Shown here: positions 23,626-37,400 of the stretch, one piece after another
Layout of the letters: every line of letters begins with the position of its first letter
Position numbering within the stretch: the stretch's first letter is position 1
Source of the DNA: Enoplosus armatus
Taxonomy: Eukaryota > Chordata > Actinopteri > Centrarchiformes > Enoplosidae
Direction of reading: 5' to 3'
DNA length: 64,000 nt
Assembly (NCBI RefSeq): GCF_043641665.1
Contig: NC_092197.1
Coordinates: forward strand, 13,212,148-13,276,147
The notes under the pieces: model-generated
The model's input: only the letters and a program-made list of their open reading frames with translations
Database searches by the model: none
Told to the model about the DNA's origin: nothing
Position numbers and translations under genes: made by a program

Positions 23626-25016
23626 GTTGGTGTTAAATACATACTATGAGGGAATAAAATGGGATAAAGAAACAAAGTACAATGTTTCTGGCATATTAAA
23701 GCATCAGTTCCACTGTGTTTCAGGCTAAAATGTCAGACAGAAAGATGACATTTAGGTCTTTATTAGTCTCTGCTCATGTGTCTATTCATCAAAGCACTTG
23801 ATAAAATTACTTTTATCCCCACAACAAAATGACCTAAATTCCTCTTTTTGTTAGGAGAGCACTTCTGAGATGAGATAGAAGGCGTCTTAGTGTGAGCAGC
23901 TTAACAAACTCATGCAGAGAAAGAGAAAACAAAGACCACTTAAGGAAGTGGGGACAGAAATCCCAGCTGATCAGAGAGGTGGAACTCGCTTTCTCTTTCT
24001 AATCTGACTACACTAAACTAGACTAGACTTTGTAAGCATAGGGTCCAAATAGCAGAGTTGTGTCGGGTTTTTCCCTAAAGCAGAGGCTCAATAAAACATC
24101 CTTTCATCAGTCAGTCCAGGATTGATCAGAAACAGACATGTGGCCTGTTTGACACACACTCACATAGTTTTAGACATGTCATCTCAATTCTTTGAATTCC
24201 TTTATATCTATGATGCAACCTCATAAGTAGCAGCCGCCTGATAAGAGACTTCACTTTAAACAGGGAGGATAGAGAGACCAGATAACAGCAAAGAAGATTC
24301 CACATAGTTGTCTGCTTAACCGTGGACAACTCTGTGTGTGTGTGTGTTCATGTTTCTTGGTTGGACGATGTGTATCTAAGGCAGACAGTCTTTGTCCTGT
24401 TGGAGTCGTATTGGTATTGGTTATCTGGCCCCTGGTTGTTTAATCAAAGCATTGTTCACACCTAATAAAGAAGACAGGGCTATTTTGTAATCATTTCCTC
24501 AATATATTTATTTTTTAGTCTAGATAGTTAGTACATTTTTGTTTCATGCCAAACAGTTAACCCTTCCCACAGAAGACAGTGCTAGATGTCCAACATCAAA
24601 AGTAGAACAAGGCATCTTTTGAACACACATACAAAACCAGAAGGAAAACATCAGCCATAACACATACTAAAGTAAGGTGTTTATGTGCAACATTTCAAAT
24701 AAATTATGCACCGAATAGCAGGAGAAAGAATAAAAATGTTACAAGCCTAAAGATACATTAAAAGGCACGTAAAAGACATCTGCAGGTAAATGTTGTCGTT
24801 ATTGTAGTTATAAAAGTAGTTATTGTGGCCAGATGTCTCCAAACTTTATTTTGTTTAGTTTCTAGAAAGGCACCAGTACTAGGAAATAGCCATTCAGTAA
24901 GACATTTTTTTCCCCAGAGGGACACAGACAGGAAACATTTTATCATTTTTAGGGCTGCAACATGACAAACATACCCTTCATCATTTCCCACAGCCCAGTG
25001 TAATGTATTCAAATTG

Positions 25017-25225
25017 CTTGTTTCATTCAACAGTCCAAAACCCAAAGATATTTAGTTTTCTGTCAAACAGGACACACACACACAAATGCATCAAATACTC
25101 ACATTTCAGAAGCAAACGTTTGGTGTTTTTGCTTGAAAAATAACTAAAATGATTCATCGATTATCAAAATAGATGCTAATTAATTTACTGTGGACTGAAT
25201 AATCAACTAATTGTTGCAGCTCTAA
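25017..25225 (+). repeat. Dispersed repeat family R2, copy 2
   Basis: It contains CAGTCCAAAACCCAAAGATA, TTTTGCTTGAAAAATAACTA, TTCATCGATTATCAAAATAG and CAACTAATTGTTGCAGCTCT in the order typical of a very common teleost repeat. This copy carries an ACACACACAC insertion at about 25072-25084. Confidence 0.85.
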
Positions 25226-25944
25226 TTATTTTTTACTTATTCATGTTTTTGTATTTATGCCTGTGTTGTAAATTACTTCTTAAAATAACTTCCAAAAATC
25301 AAGAATTGATAAATCAATTTCAATCTTTAAATCAAAAACTTTAGATGGAAAATTTAAATACTAATTTCTTCACATTCTACAGTGAACTTAACTGAGGAAG
25401 AACAAAGAAACCAAAATAAAACAAATCAAGAACAAATTTCACCATTAGTCATAAATTTATCATCAAATGTGAAAAAATAATGGTGTCAACATTATCTTTT
25501 AATGAAAATGTATAACAACTAAATGCTTGAATTAAAGCGTCCATTTTGCATGTCATGAATTTGCAGTTCATCTCACTCATAAATAGCACAATATGAACTT
25601 TTAAGTTAACTAAGTCGATTTATCATCATTGAAACCACTAAAGCTTTAACGAAATTAAGATAGTTGATATTTTTATAGTGAAGGGCACATGCACTTTGGA
25701 AAGAATCCGTTCTCCCCAAAATTTGATTTAGTTCATTATGGGATATGTCTGGAGGAGAGAGGCTCAAATGTTAGTGCCATCAATTTCGCAGTCAGATTTT
25801 CCTCGCGATGACATTGTCAGAAACGTCCTCATGCAAAGTTTTTTTGGTCGTTTCGAAGCAGAAAAGCAGCGAACACTGAGCAGAGAGAGAGGCCTTCACA
25901 GTCTGTTGGTCTCCGAGCTGGCAGGAAACAGCTGAGGAAAAGCA

Positions 25945-25945
<1 letters not shown>

Positions 25946-25981
<36 letters not shown>
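25946..25981 (+). repeat. (AC)18 microsatellite
   Basis: An AC run in the large intron. The complementary GT run lies 100 bp downstream at 26081-26122, so the pair could form a hairpin. Confidence 0.96.
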
Positions 25982-25983
<2 letters not shown>

Positions 25984-26080
25984 AAGCCCTAACAAGGAGT
26001 ACATTTCACGGCGTGTCCCTAAGGAGGTGCCTTTACAAGGGCTTGGTCTAAAAAGGTGTGTGCCTCTGTGTGTATTTATA

Positions 26081-26084
26081 TGTG

Positions 26085-26119
<35 letters not shown>

Positions 26120-26122
26120 GTG
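26081..26122 (+). repeat. (TG)n microsatellite
   Basis: TG repeats with a single TT interruption at about 26099-26101, between two CA runs. Confidence 0.96.
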
Positions 26123-26256
26123 AGCTGGTGAGTGAAAGTGATACGGGCAATCAGCCCAGAAGCACTAGTCTTAGACATACGGAGGGCAGGTAGGGTCGCC
26201 GTGTACAAGGAACGGGATGGGGCACATTAAGGTGCATGCACATGTGCATATGCGCG

Positions 26257-26257
<1 letters not shown>

Positions 26258-26310
<53 letters not shown>
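26258..26310 (+). repeat. (CA)26 microsatellite
   Basis: The longest pure CA run in the window. Further interrupted CA sequence lies at about 26392-26430. Confidence 0.97.
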
Positions 26311-26315
<5 letters not shown>

Positions 26316-27584
26316 TCCCCAGCCCCCAAGCAATACCCAAGACAGACCTGGGTAAAATGTGTCCTTAATTATCCCTGGAGGGGTCAGAGGACACACACAC
26401 ACAGACTCGCACACACACACAAACACACACACTACAATGGAGCCCATTATGTCGGCGTACTCAACTTCCCTGTTACAATCAGGTGTGAGACCAGTCTTAT
26501 CAGTGACCATCTCATGTCCCTCTGAATCTCTACAAAGGGACAGTCTCGACAGATCCAGGATGTGATTATTATAATTTCTGCATTTTGTGTTTGAGCATTT
26601 TTTTTGGCAAATAATTTGCTGGACTGACAGTTTGACGTGTCACAGCGGCCAGAGACTAGGAAAGAACTGGACCTTTAAATTGTAATGCTGCAAGCTTTAG
26701 GTAAATTGTGATTACTTGAAATTCATCCAGACTTGAGTTCAAACTAAATCGGATTCAGAGGAATTAGTTTTGTGTTTTTTTTGAAAGAGGGACCACATAT
26801 TTAGCATATTTCTCTTCCCCAGTAATGATCCCATTAGCCTGCAGGGGTTTGGCCTGCAGATTCCTGACTGACCTATGTGGAAAATTGTTGAGGGTTTTCA
26901 TTTTTCCCTATAATAAGCTTTATTGCCACAACAAGTTAACAACAGTTTATACATGATCTTTCATTCCCTGGTTGGATGCAGGTCATGCTTTGCCAAAGGA
27001 AACTTAAGAGTTAAGCAGAAAAGAGTTTGAGTATCCTGGTGAGTTAGTGTTCATGGAAACCTTGTTCATGTTTGTTTGTCAGGATTGATCTGAAGAAGAA
27101 CATTGCAACAACTTAATATTAACTTCATCCGAACGCTGTAAGCGTCTTTGCAAGACCATCACATAAAGATGACGATGACCCTGCATCGTTAATCATTTTT
27201 TAAATGAAATATATTTTGCTCTTCGTTGCTGCTGCAGTAAAACAAAATGCTCCTAGAAGATCATCAATCTTGAGCTGTAGTTGAACAACCTCTTAATGTC
27301 ACATGAAGCAGAAATGTTATGAAATCATAATTGAAAGAAGCTGAACTCCACACTGAGGCTGCAACAATAAGATCGTGTAGTATTAAAAGTGAAACAGTAG
27401 TGAAGTGGATAAATGGTCTGTTTTTCATTGTTATCTGTGTCTATGGGGAAGAAATATTTAGTGATTTTTTTGAGGCTTTGGAAATTGTTTATGGAGAAAG
27501 CATTAATGGTTGACAGTCACACACTGCCAAACCAGAGCTAACGTTTTCTTACCCTAAATGATTTCTCATGTGCTCATGAGCACA

Positions 27585-27612
27585 CACACCCACACACACA
27601 CACACACACACA
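27585..27612 (+). repeat. (CA)n microsatellite
   Basis: A CA run in the large intron, preceded by a short interrupted unit (CACACACACCC). Confidence 0.9.
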
Positions 27613-29394
27613 TAAAGCTATGCACTCATTCTTTCTCTTTCTTGTCTCGATTTCTGCACTTTGTGGACCAATTCTCGAGCCAATCATTAGATCGAGGGAT
27701 CTAAAAACAAAGATAAGAGGCTTTGTTTTTACATCTATTCATTCATCTATTCAAGTTTCTTTTTGAATTAGTACGTCTAAATATCCCGTGACCTGGATGA
27801 TCTTTACAGATGTCTATCTGGATTCTTAAGATATTTGTTACCAAGAACGTTAGGGCTGCCACTGCTTCGACAGAATGCTTTCTGTAAGATTGTTTTTGCC
27901 TGAAACCATGCGCCATTTGTCAAGAGTCATTTACACCCTGATGACAAATCAGTAAACGCGCTGGATGAGGATTAGCACATTACAAGATGCAGTTGCAGAA
28001 ACATTTTGAGAGATTTTTCAATGAAGTATTCAATTAGTCAACAAAATCCTATAACTACTAGTCATAAGAGTCGCAGACCTCTTTTAGAAAACTGCTTCCA
28101 CATCAATTCTAAGATGTTTGTTTGTGCCCAGACTCACCAGAATGAGGCCTGTGACCAATTCTGCCTCCACATTTTAGCTGCTGGAGAAACGTTGTTTTTC
28201 CAGCAGTGGTCTGGTCAGGAGCAGTGGTCAGGAAGGCAACAGTCAAACAAACAGAAGTGGTCACTGGTCAGCCCAGAGGAACACACACATCTTTCTCTCT
28301 CTCTCTCTGCACACTTTCTCTCTTTCTTCAACACTCACACTCACACAGTTTCATTTCGGTGTGTCTGTCTTCATCTCACCTAGTTGTCTTGTCCAGGCTG
28401 CATTTTTAGCTCCATTACACAGAACAGAGAGGATCCAGACACGAGTAAAGAGAAAAAAAGAGAGAGGCTGGGAGACGATAAGAGCTGCTTACAACAATGT
28501 CACATTTATGAAGCGCACACCCATGATGACCACCCAGTAGTTTGATATTATGGGGGACGTTGTGAGATGATTTATGAAATAAGAAAAAAACATATAACAC
28601 AAAGTTTTCTGACTAGCTTTCAGCCTCTCTGTGCTAAATTAAACAAAAAAAAGGGGTCAGCAGGGTAACAGAACCATTGCCTCAACCTTTACTGACATCC
28701 ACATCCAAAACGTGAATAAAAAGGCCCTGACGGCAGTTTCTGAATTTGGCAAGCTTTCAGTGATGTGCTTACTTTTGTTAAGCAACATTACTCCAAAATT
28801 TGCTTTCTGGCTGGAGTAGTTTTTTTGACAGATAAAATTTGCCAGTTTTTACACTCTGTCAAGAAGAATTTGAATCTCAGCAGGCCTGCAGTATTTTCAG
28901 GAGAGTAACTTAGATAGGACTCAACTTAAAGAGCTCTTGTCATATACATGAGGGTAGAAATATGAAGGTTTGTCCAGTTTTTCAATGTGTAACTAAAGCG
29001 CTACCCTGGCTCGCCCTGCTTTCAGTTTAGGGTATTGTCGTGCCTCGCTATACTTTACTGTAGTGTAAGTAAATACCTCCTAGAAATTTGTCTTTCCCCC
29101 CATCTGTTTGTCTGAAATAGCACAGCCATCACTCAACGTAAATGACGATGTTGAAAAAGTGCCATATGTTCAGTCAGGCATATGGAAGCGGTTATTGCTC
29201 CGCTCCATAGGTACAGTAACCCAATCCATGTATACAATCTGAACCCGTGTTCCCTTTATAATCTCTGCCATACACCCTGGCACTCTTGACTTTAATAAAA
29301 TGATGTGTTTACATATCGCCCAAGGCTGAGGGCTCCGTTTCTGCCGGCTCTTACTAATTCTTGTCTTGTTTTTTGTTTTTTTCCAGGCTGAACG

Positions 29395-29760
29395 TGAATG
29401 CATCCATGTTTCAGTCTCAGCCCCGAGCTGCTTAGCACATCATGATTCCCCTCAAACTCCGCTCCAAAACCACAAATTTAAATATTTGCGGTGGTGTAAT
29501 TGCCAGTGTGGTTGACAGGCACTAACGGTTACTGTACTTTGAAATGTTTGACTCTCTTCACAGACAATTAAGGTTTGCCTTCGGATCTTTTGCTATTTAG
29601 GTTGGTAGGGCCACGCTGAAGTGAATACCCCTCGGTTAGTGAGCTGCTTAGTGTGGTGGGTAGGCTGTAATAAATGGATGGTTTGGCCCTTGTGCTGCGG
29701 CTCATGACAGAGGCTGACATGAACTCATAATTCACACAGAACACCTTGACTTGTCAGTAT
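29395..29760. promoter_or_regulatory. Candidate conserved non-coding element
   Basis: No repeats and balanced composition, with dense TF-like words: CACAAATTTAAATATTTGCG, GGTGTAATTGCCAGTG, CACAGACAATTAAGG and AACTCATAATTCACAC. TAATTG/CAATTA homeodomain cores recur. There is no coding frame. It lies inside the large trabd2b intron. Called from texture only. Confidence 0.33.
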
Positions 29761-31459
29761 GTGGGTAGCTCTCGGTACTGGAGTGGGGAAATAGTCACTT
29801 AATACACTGTACTTACTGAGTCCACTGCCGTTTAAGAGTCGGAGCCAAATTTATAATAGTAAAGAAGGAATATGACTTAATGGTGGTATATTGCTATAAG
29901 TGCTTTCTGGTGCAGTGCCACTTTTAGCATTTGATCCTATATGTTATGTGCAAATGAAAATATATAAATCAGACAAAAGAACAAACAAAGAGACTAAAAC
30001 AGCAGTTTTTCATGTTTTAATTTACTGCATCACACGGAGCCATGCTCAGGACTCAAAGGTAAAAATGACCTTTGATGTGCTAAAAGTAAAACAGCTGCAA
30101 AACTTAATCAAGTTAAGCTTGTTACCATAAAATACTGTATATCATGATTACAAACTCATGCTAGACATCTAGACATAGCACCGTTGGATTGAATGTTGCA
30201 GCCAATAAAAACATGGAGTATATCTCTCAGTGTAAACATCAAATAGCCTCAATAAAGTATATGATATATGAGTATATGATACTGTCAGACAGTGTGGTAT
30301 AAGATCATTTAAACCTTATTTAGTAGGCAGACTTACAATATGAGAATTCAAGGAAAAACATTGAATAGATGTCTTTATATTGCCTTATGTATATAGACTG
30401 TCCTGTGGCTACCTCTGTGTGCGTAATATTTTAGACTCAGAGTTATAGCTGATTGACTGGACATTCCTATTCAGATTCTGTTTTAAATCCCCGGGCCAAA
30501 CCTTACACATACCTGGCCCAAATCCCTCCAGTGTGTTTTCACACTGAGCACTACATCACTGCGGTCGCTACCCTCTTTCACTGTTTTTCTTCGCCAGATG
30601 GTGTGAAAGTCAAAAACGTGGTGCTTTTTCGCAGCACCTCACCCTCATAAACAGCCAGTTTACAACTGTTTGGGGCAGTTGCTGACATGAGTACACACAT
30701 GTCATGTAGCACCATTAAAATCCAGACCTACCACACACTTGGTCGGGAATCGGGCAGGCAGGGGCGAATCGTCTGCCAAACCTGGATTAAGTCCCAGATT
30801 TAAGTTTGAATAACACCTTTATGCTACTTTTAAGCAGTGTCTTTGTAAGAAATACAACAGAGGAACAACTGGTGTAACAGTTTACAGTGCAGCCAAACAA
30901 ATCTGTGTTGTTGTAATAAAGAAGTCGTTCAATAATTGATAAAATACTTGATCATGAATTTCAAATACACTGAGTTTCCTGTGACTGCTTCACAATAACA
31001 GCCCTGTGTTTCACCAGTGAAATGTTTGAACTAGCAGTTATACATTAATGTAAATAAATGTTTGGCTTGCTTTAGCAGTAACTGAACTTGATATGGCTGT
31101 AGGAGAGAGAAGGTAAACAGCGATATCAGTGAGATAAAATTACAGTCATGCTGGATTACATGCATGCATCATTTCCTATGAATCCCTCATGCATTTGAAT
31201 CCAGCGCAGGAATGGCGGACTCCGCCACTAACAATGAAAACTGCTATGCAAAAAGGTAAACATTGAATAGCTATTACTGACAAAAGGCAGACCCTAAATT
31301 GTATAAATTGTATCATAAACAGGGTTTGACTTCATGAAATCGTAAGGGTTGTATCTTTAAAACTTTTCCATGGAATTTTAGCTTGATGATATAATCATTT
31401 ATCTTGTGTAAAAGAACATGGTTCATCATTAGTGATTTCACCCAGATTTGCCACATGAT

Positions 31460-31478
31460 GATATATATATATATATAT
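31460..31478. repeat. (AT)n microsatellite
   Basis: A short pure AT run in AT-rich intron sequence. Confidence 0.9.
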
Positions 31479-34400
31479 TCCCATAAGTATCTTGCCCAGT
31501 TAATTAACCTTTATTGGTGTCTTATCAGTGACAGTACAATTCTCCATCTTTGCTACACCAGATGACAACAGATGTAAAGTCATGATGAGAGTGTTGGTCT
31601 TACTCTCTTTTATGGGATGTGACACACTGACTTACTGTCTGTCTGTGGGGACCTTCAACTTGATCTTCTTCCTCCTCAGAAGTGTAATGTTATCTTACAT
31701 ATTTACAATCCTAAATACAACCCAGATAAACATGAAAAACATTTAACCGGTGGGAAGTTAACATGTCAGGAGCGCCTGCAATGTATCCTCTGATACATCT
31801 CTGCCTCTTCTTAAATGTAAGGATAAACCTGTCAGCCACTCTGAATAACTAACTGGCTGTTAAACTGCTGAGTGAAAAGCACCTAAACATATACATTTTG
31901 TTGCACTCATCGGGTCAAAGGCCTCAGTCTCTGTACTTGAAAGACATATTTCATATAGCCCACACTTCTCTCCCAGTCATAGCAGTGAACGCTTGTCACA
32001 ACAGCTTGCTGTGATTTATTGAAAGAGTTGAACTCCTCACCCCTGACCCCATTCAAACCCAGGAGTACTTCCTTATGCACCTGGAACGGGCTCATAACAT
32101 GCCTGCCCAGGGGCTAAACTTTCTTAAGGACCAGAAATACCTCACTCCTATATGAAAGGGAAAGGGAAGGGAAAATTATATACGTAGCTAGCGAGCAGCA
32201 GTGCATCTATTGATGATTCTGAGTGGGAATTGTTATGAAGGAGCTGTCCCTTTTCATTTTGGGGCTAAACATAAAGGAGAGCAACACGCTGGCCCAGAGG
32301 GGATGAAGATATGAAGAGACAGAGGAAAACATGACTTGTGTGATTTGTGGCTTCTACTCTTTCTCCCTCTGTCTCTCTCTCATTGTGGAGTTCTTGAATA
32401 CTTTTTTGTCTCACTGGAGTCGGGAGTTGTCTGGTTCACTGTATGAATGAGCCTGTGTTGTTGGCGTTACACAGCGTATGTACTTCATCACAGAAGCTGC
32501 GTGAGTACATCAAGGATTCTGGGACACCACAGAGCACCAGTTTGAGTTATTATACTCAAATTAACTTTATTATATTTATACTTCCAAATTTTGAATTTGG
32601 CATCTTGGTGAGAGTTAATATTCCTTAACATTTAGGTTTTCTGGGTCTATGTCTGCACAGACATGGATATTTTTTAAACTGCAACTTCCTTTCTCAGTTA
32701 AGAAAAAATTAACGTGCACACTTAAGCATTTTCTAAAAAATCTTCTTGTGTCTTGTGAATGTGAAAATGCACAAGCCTCAGCTATGAGCATTTGCAAATA
32801 GACCCAAAAATGAACCCAAAGTCACAGCTGTGATGACATTGTTTTTATGAAGAATATGAGGCCAAAACACAAAGAATAATGCTCTCTGCAATGACGCTCT
32901 TGTTTATAGTTATTGATATGATTCTCTCTCATAAGAAAGAAATTAATAATTTAAAGAATCTGTCACTCTGTCAATGTCTTTATCCATCTTTCACAGTGTG
33001 GTTTTTAAAGAGTTTCATTGGTCCTAAATATAGATATTAAGCAAATGAAAGAAAAAGAAAGCTGAAAATTGAAATTGAAATTGAATGATGCCATTTTCCT
33101 ACTACTGATGCAGCAATAACAAAAATAAACTTCTGGATTCAACATAAACAGGCTTAATTTATATTAACTCATGAATTTACTGTGGTAGGTTTTGTAACTT
33201 CTGTTTCACGTCACGAAAGGTCTGGAGCAAATAAGAGATTGTAATCATAAAAACATGATTTTATGTTTTTGTTGAGATTGTTTCAGATGCTTTAGTGGGT
33301 GCAGATGTAAAAGTTGGCCATGTTTCGTCGAGACTTTCTGGAAAACTAAGCCCACGGTTCTATCCACAAAAACACTCCGGTTAACTAGTTAGTGAGGGAC
33401 AGAGGAAAGCATGATTAGGGATGAAATGGGATGAACAGATGTTTGGTAGTTGACAGAGTGAGACAAACACGGTGTCATAGTAACCAAATCTGACAAAAAA
33501 GGGAGATAAAAAAGAAAAAGAAAGACTTTGACAGTGATTTAAGGGGAGATGTGAGATAAGACGGCCAAAAACAGAGCCTGTGTGAATTTATAGGCCTCTA
33601 TCCTGTGGATCTGCTCTGAGTTACAAGCTAGACCTAAATCACAGATGATACACAGGCCTCATTTGACATCTACAAGATCTCGTGCAGATTACTCAAACTA
33701 AATAGGCACAAAATTGCTCTCTAAGCCACATGTTTTAGATGGAGGCTCTGTGAGAGAACATCTGAGAAAAACTACGACGTGGAATGCTTTTTAAAAAGTG
33801 AGCGGGCATCCGACTCCCCTCTGTATCCCTTTTTGTGGACGGAGACAGTTGAAAGGCTGAGCAGAGACGCGCAGCAGGATGCGAAGGCTGGCAGGGCTGA
33901 GAGTGTTTTCAGAGGAAGCAGTCTTGAGGCCGCAGTATGCAAACTGCAGGAATACATTTTGGCAGGTTCGGACAAGCAAAAGCACACGTTTGTAAAAAGA
34001 CAAAAAAAATAAACCCAAAAAGAAACACTGTTCGAGCTTCAGAACTCCCGCTGGTTGAATGAGCTGAATGATTGTGATCGAAGCTCCAGCGCAGGGCAGA
34101 CTGCGAGTGAAGTACAACATGGCTGGTCGTGTTGTTTGGTAGAGACCAATCTCAATTTCTTACTTCAGTTGACTTGATGAATTTGTCTTTGAAAACCTTT
34201 TGCTGCTATTTTAGAATAATGGCTTTTACTGCTGCCAATCTAGTCCCTTTGAAGCAACAATTCATCCTTCAGCTCTGCAGTACGTGTAGACTATATGGTC
34301 TCATTCAGTCCGTTTGGTCAATCCCCAAACCTTTTTAGCTTGTGACTCCTTAAAATGAAAGCTTTGTTTGTAGCCCCTTGTGGCCGTATATGGTGGCCAT

Positions 34401-34791
34401 TTCAAATAAATACTCAGATTGTTTTCTTTGGGCCTAAAGATATGAAATTATCCAGTAATTCAGATTCATCAAAGGATAATAATGGTATAATATTGCAGGA
34501 ATAAGAACGCTGGCTGTGTTTCTGCTGAAGTCACAATGATACACTTTTTATATTCCAATACTAGATTTCTGTCGTAATAACAAATCACAGGAGAAAAATT
34601 GTACTCTTTTGCTAATGTATATTTTGTCATATATTTCTCAACTTTTACATATCAAAAAAGTATCCCATGCTTGACTGGCACAAGCAGAAAACATAGACTG
34701 GAAATTGACTAGAAGTGTAAAGAAAGTGGGACAGTGATTAAGGCAGCATGGCTGTGGACATTCAGACACTTTGTAAAATGGCTTTAGTTGT

Positions 34792-34990
34792 GTAAAGTAA
34801 CACATTTACTTTACTCAAGTACTGTACTTGACTACAATTTTGAGGAGCTCTAGTTTTATACTACTTTATACTTCTATTGCATTCAATTTCCTAGTATGAT
34901 ACTGTACTTTTTACTCCACTACATTTATTTGACAGCTACAGTCACTATGTAAATTAAGATTTTTTTTAATTGAGATTTACCATATGATAC
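34792..34990 (+). repeat. Dispersed repeat family R3, plus-strand copy
   Basis: It contains ACTTTACTCAAGTACTGTAC, ACTACAATTTTGAGGAGCTC, TACTACTTTATACTTCTATT, TTTTTACTCCACTACATTTA and TTTGACAGCTACAGTCACTA. These match a very common percomorph repeat built around AAGTACTGTACTT. A reverse-strand copy lies near 59.8 kb. Confidence 0.85.
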
Positions 34991-36944
34991 GTTTATGGTA
35001 AACATGAAAAACTCTTTTCATTCAACCTGAGGTCAGGTGGGCAGGTCAACCCTAAAATTATTATAAAATCTGTTTTGACTTGCTTTTATAGTATATTTTA
35101 TACAACATAATAGAATATTCTCTGAGACAGTAAAACGAGACATTCAGTGGCAGGGACATTCAGAGCTGGCAGCGCTCCGGTTTACTTTGTCAAAACTGCT
35201 CACTTTTACAGAATTTTCTACCTTTGATCACTGTTTCATACGACCACAGTGAATGAGCTGGTGTGTGTGCTCAAGTGCTATAATTTCTTGGCAGAAAGAG
35301 CAAAACTGAGGACTGCACTGAGAGGGGAGTGTAGAGACTATTGCAGCCTGACAGATGTAATCCCTAACACGGCTCCAAAGTGCTGTGTGCCACCACAAAT
35401 TTTGAGTGAGGGTTTATTTAAAAAACAACCTCACACCACAGGCCTCTTATGTGCTCTGTTTCCCATTTCGTCTCAGCATAAATTCAAAGCTGAAGTTGCT
35501 CAGCACGATCTCAAGAAAACTCGCGCAGACAATTTAGCCGTTCTCACTCTAATGATAAACATGGCGAAACAATAATTTATATAAAAGAAAAGGCCAAGAG
35601 CAAGACAAAGTAATTAAAATGTGGGCATGTTTAATGATCCATCTTTTTAATTTCACAAGTGAACATGATGCATTTTGCATGCAATTTTACTCATTTAGCT
35701 TTCTTAAACAAACCACATCTCCCATCATTCCTGTCACACTCCCCCCAAATACATTTCACTTAGATGCTTTTTAACAGAACATCAGTCTGACACACATTTG
35801 TCTGGGCCAGTGACAGTGTTCCCAGAAGCCTTTGATGTGTCTACTAAATCAGCTCAGATAAACAAAGAGCTGATATGTGAAAGTTACAGAGGAGGTGAAA
35901 GTGAAGAGAGCTGCAACTCACTTTTCCTCTGCTGCAGTAGGAACTACTGTATGTTTAAAGCTTTCTGATATGTATTTTAGAGATGAGGAGTTCACACCTC
36001 TTTTTGCTTACATCTCTTCAAATGATGAACATGTTCTACACCCAGTTTTCCCTGGTTTAGTTTTGGATAAAGAGATTCAGAAATGAAATGGTTGGCATGC
36101 CAAGCTGAGATACCGCTTCAAGCAGCCCCGGCTCCACTCCTGTTTTGTATAGCAGACTTTACATGGGCACCAAGTCAAGATACAGTCTATGTCGTCTCAA
36201 GTGTTTTAGTCCTAAACTGAAGGCCTTACAGGATGCTCTTATCCTCTGCTATCACAGTCTGGCATCTGATGACTTAACATTCCTGTGTTGTTTTGCATGC
36301 CTTTTCCCTTTGTCTCTATTCCTGTTTTTCTTTCCATGTTTAATTCAGCAATCGACATTAGCGTTCATTCTGCTCCTCCGCCTCTGTCTGTCTTGAGTTG
36401 TCTTGTTTTTCGTCTGTGTCCTGTCTGTTGTTTCTGCATCTGCTTGTCTTTGCTTCTCTCTTCTTCCCTCCATGTCTCCTTCAACATCCTGTTTATGAAA
36501 GAGGTGATCGGTATTGATTTTACGATAGGAAGACCTATTGAATTCAGCTTGTTTCTGAACTGTGCGTCTCACTGCGGCTGAGAGAAATAGAAAGAGAAAT
36601 GTTTTGCTGGTGGTTGGTGTGTTAGCATTCTTTGGCTTGACTTAAGAAAGGCCCATTTCATGGAATAGAGGTGTGTTTGTGCCTTCGGCTTGCTGTTTCG
36701 TGTCTTTCAAATTCACACAGCCATATCACAGCTGTCTTTTATCACAGCTTTCTCATATCACCGGTATCTTACGTTCAAAACCATATCCTGGAGGAATTTG
36801 GATTGAAAAGCTGTACGATTCTTAGGATAAGTTGTCAAGAATATTGTCACTATTGATGGTGCGTTTTAAGAGGTGCGTTTTAAGATCATGTAGAGACAAG
36901 CTGAGAAAAAGACTGGATATATATTGCAGGTATCTGTAACTCAA

Positions 36945-37400
36945 TTCTTCCTAGTCAGAAAGAAAATTTCAAATTTTCATTTTGGATATCTGAAATCAAA
37001 ATTTGGACTAGCAACAACTGGATTGTAGATATCTGAAATATCTGAGTTTTTCCTAGTAAGAATTGTGTTGCAGAGATCCAGAATGTTCTTTCTAGATATC
37101 AAAAATGTTAGTGTGGATATCTGAAATTGAAAGCCCAATACACACGAATGGCAAAAGTGACGTCATTTGTCCTGGGAAGAAAGATGTTGTGGATATCTGA
37201 AATGCTCTTTCTGACTTGGAAGAATTGAATTCCAGATATCTGAAATACATAGAGATATCAAGATATCTACAATATATCTATACAAGATATCTTATATCTA
37301 TATTATATATATGTAGTTTTGACAAGTACAATCAAAGTTGTAGATATCTTGAAATACAATTTCTACTCGTAAGAATGTAAGAATTGTAATGTTGGTGTCT
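36945..37400. repeat. GATATC-rich degenerate repeat cluster
   Basis: GATATC occurs ten times between 36985 and 37348 (starts 36985, 37028, 37095, 37116, 37192, 37235, 37254, 37262, 37286, 37343), usually as GATATCTGAAAT. CTAGTAAGAATTG-like words occur between them. About 0.1 copies would be expected by chance in 365 bp. Spacing is irregular, though 43 bp occurs twice, so this looks like an old decayed tandem array. Confidence 0.85.

Noticed and set aside
23433..23675. Minus-strand open frame over a trabd2b exon
   Set aside because: It is the antisense shadow of the 23451-23625 exon, which has clear splice sites and TraB motifs in the sense frame.
26151..26525. Open frames of about 100-120 codons on both strands
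   Set aside because: They are Thr-His or Val-Cys translations of CA/TG microsatellites.
33779..34012. 77-codon open frame in the large intron, with non-repetitive composition
   Set aside because: No recognised family and no convincing splice sites. Kept only as a note because the sequence is less AT-rich than its surroundings.
35249..35575. 108-codon open frame in the large intron
   Set aside because: No recognised domain and no splice context. It lies just after repeat R3 and may be part of an unannotated repeat.
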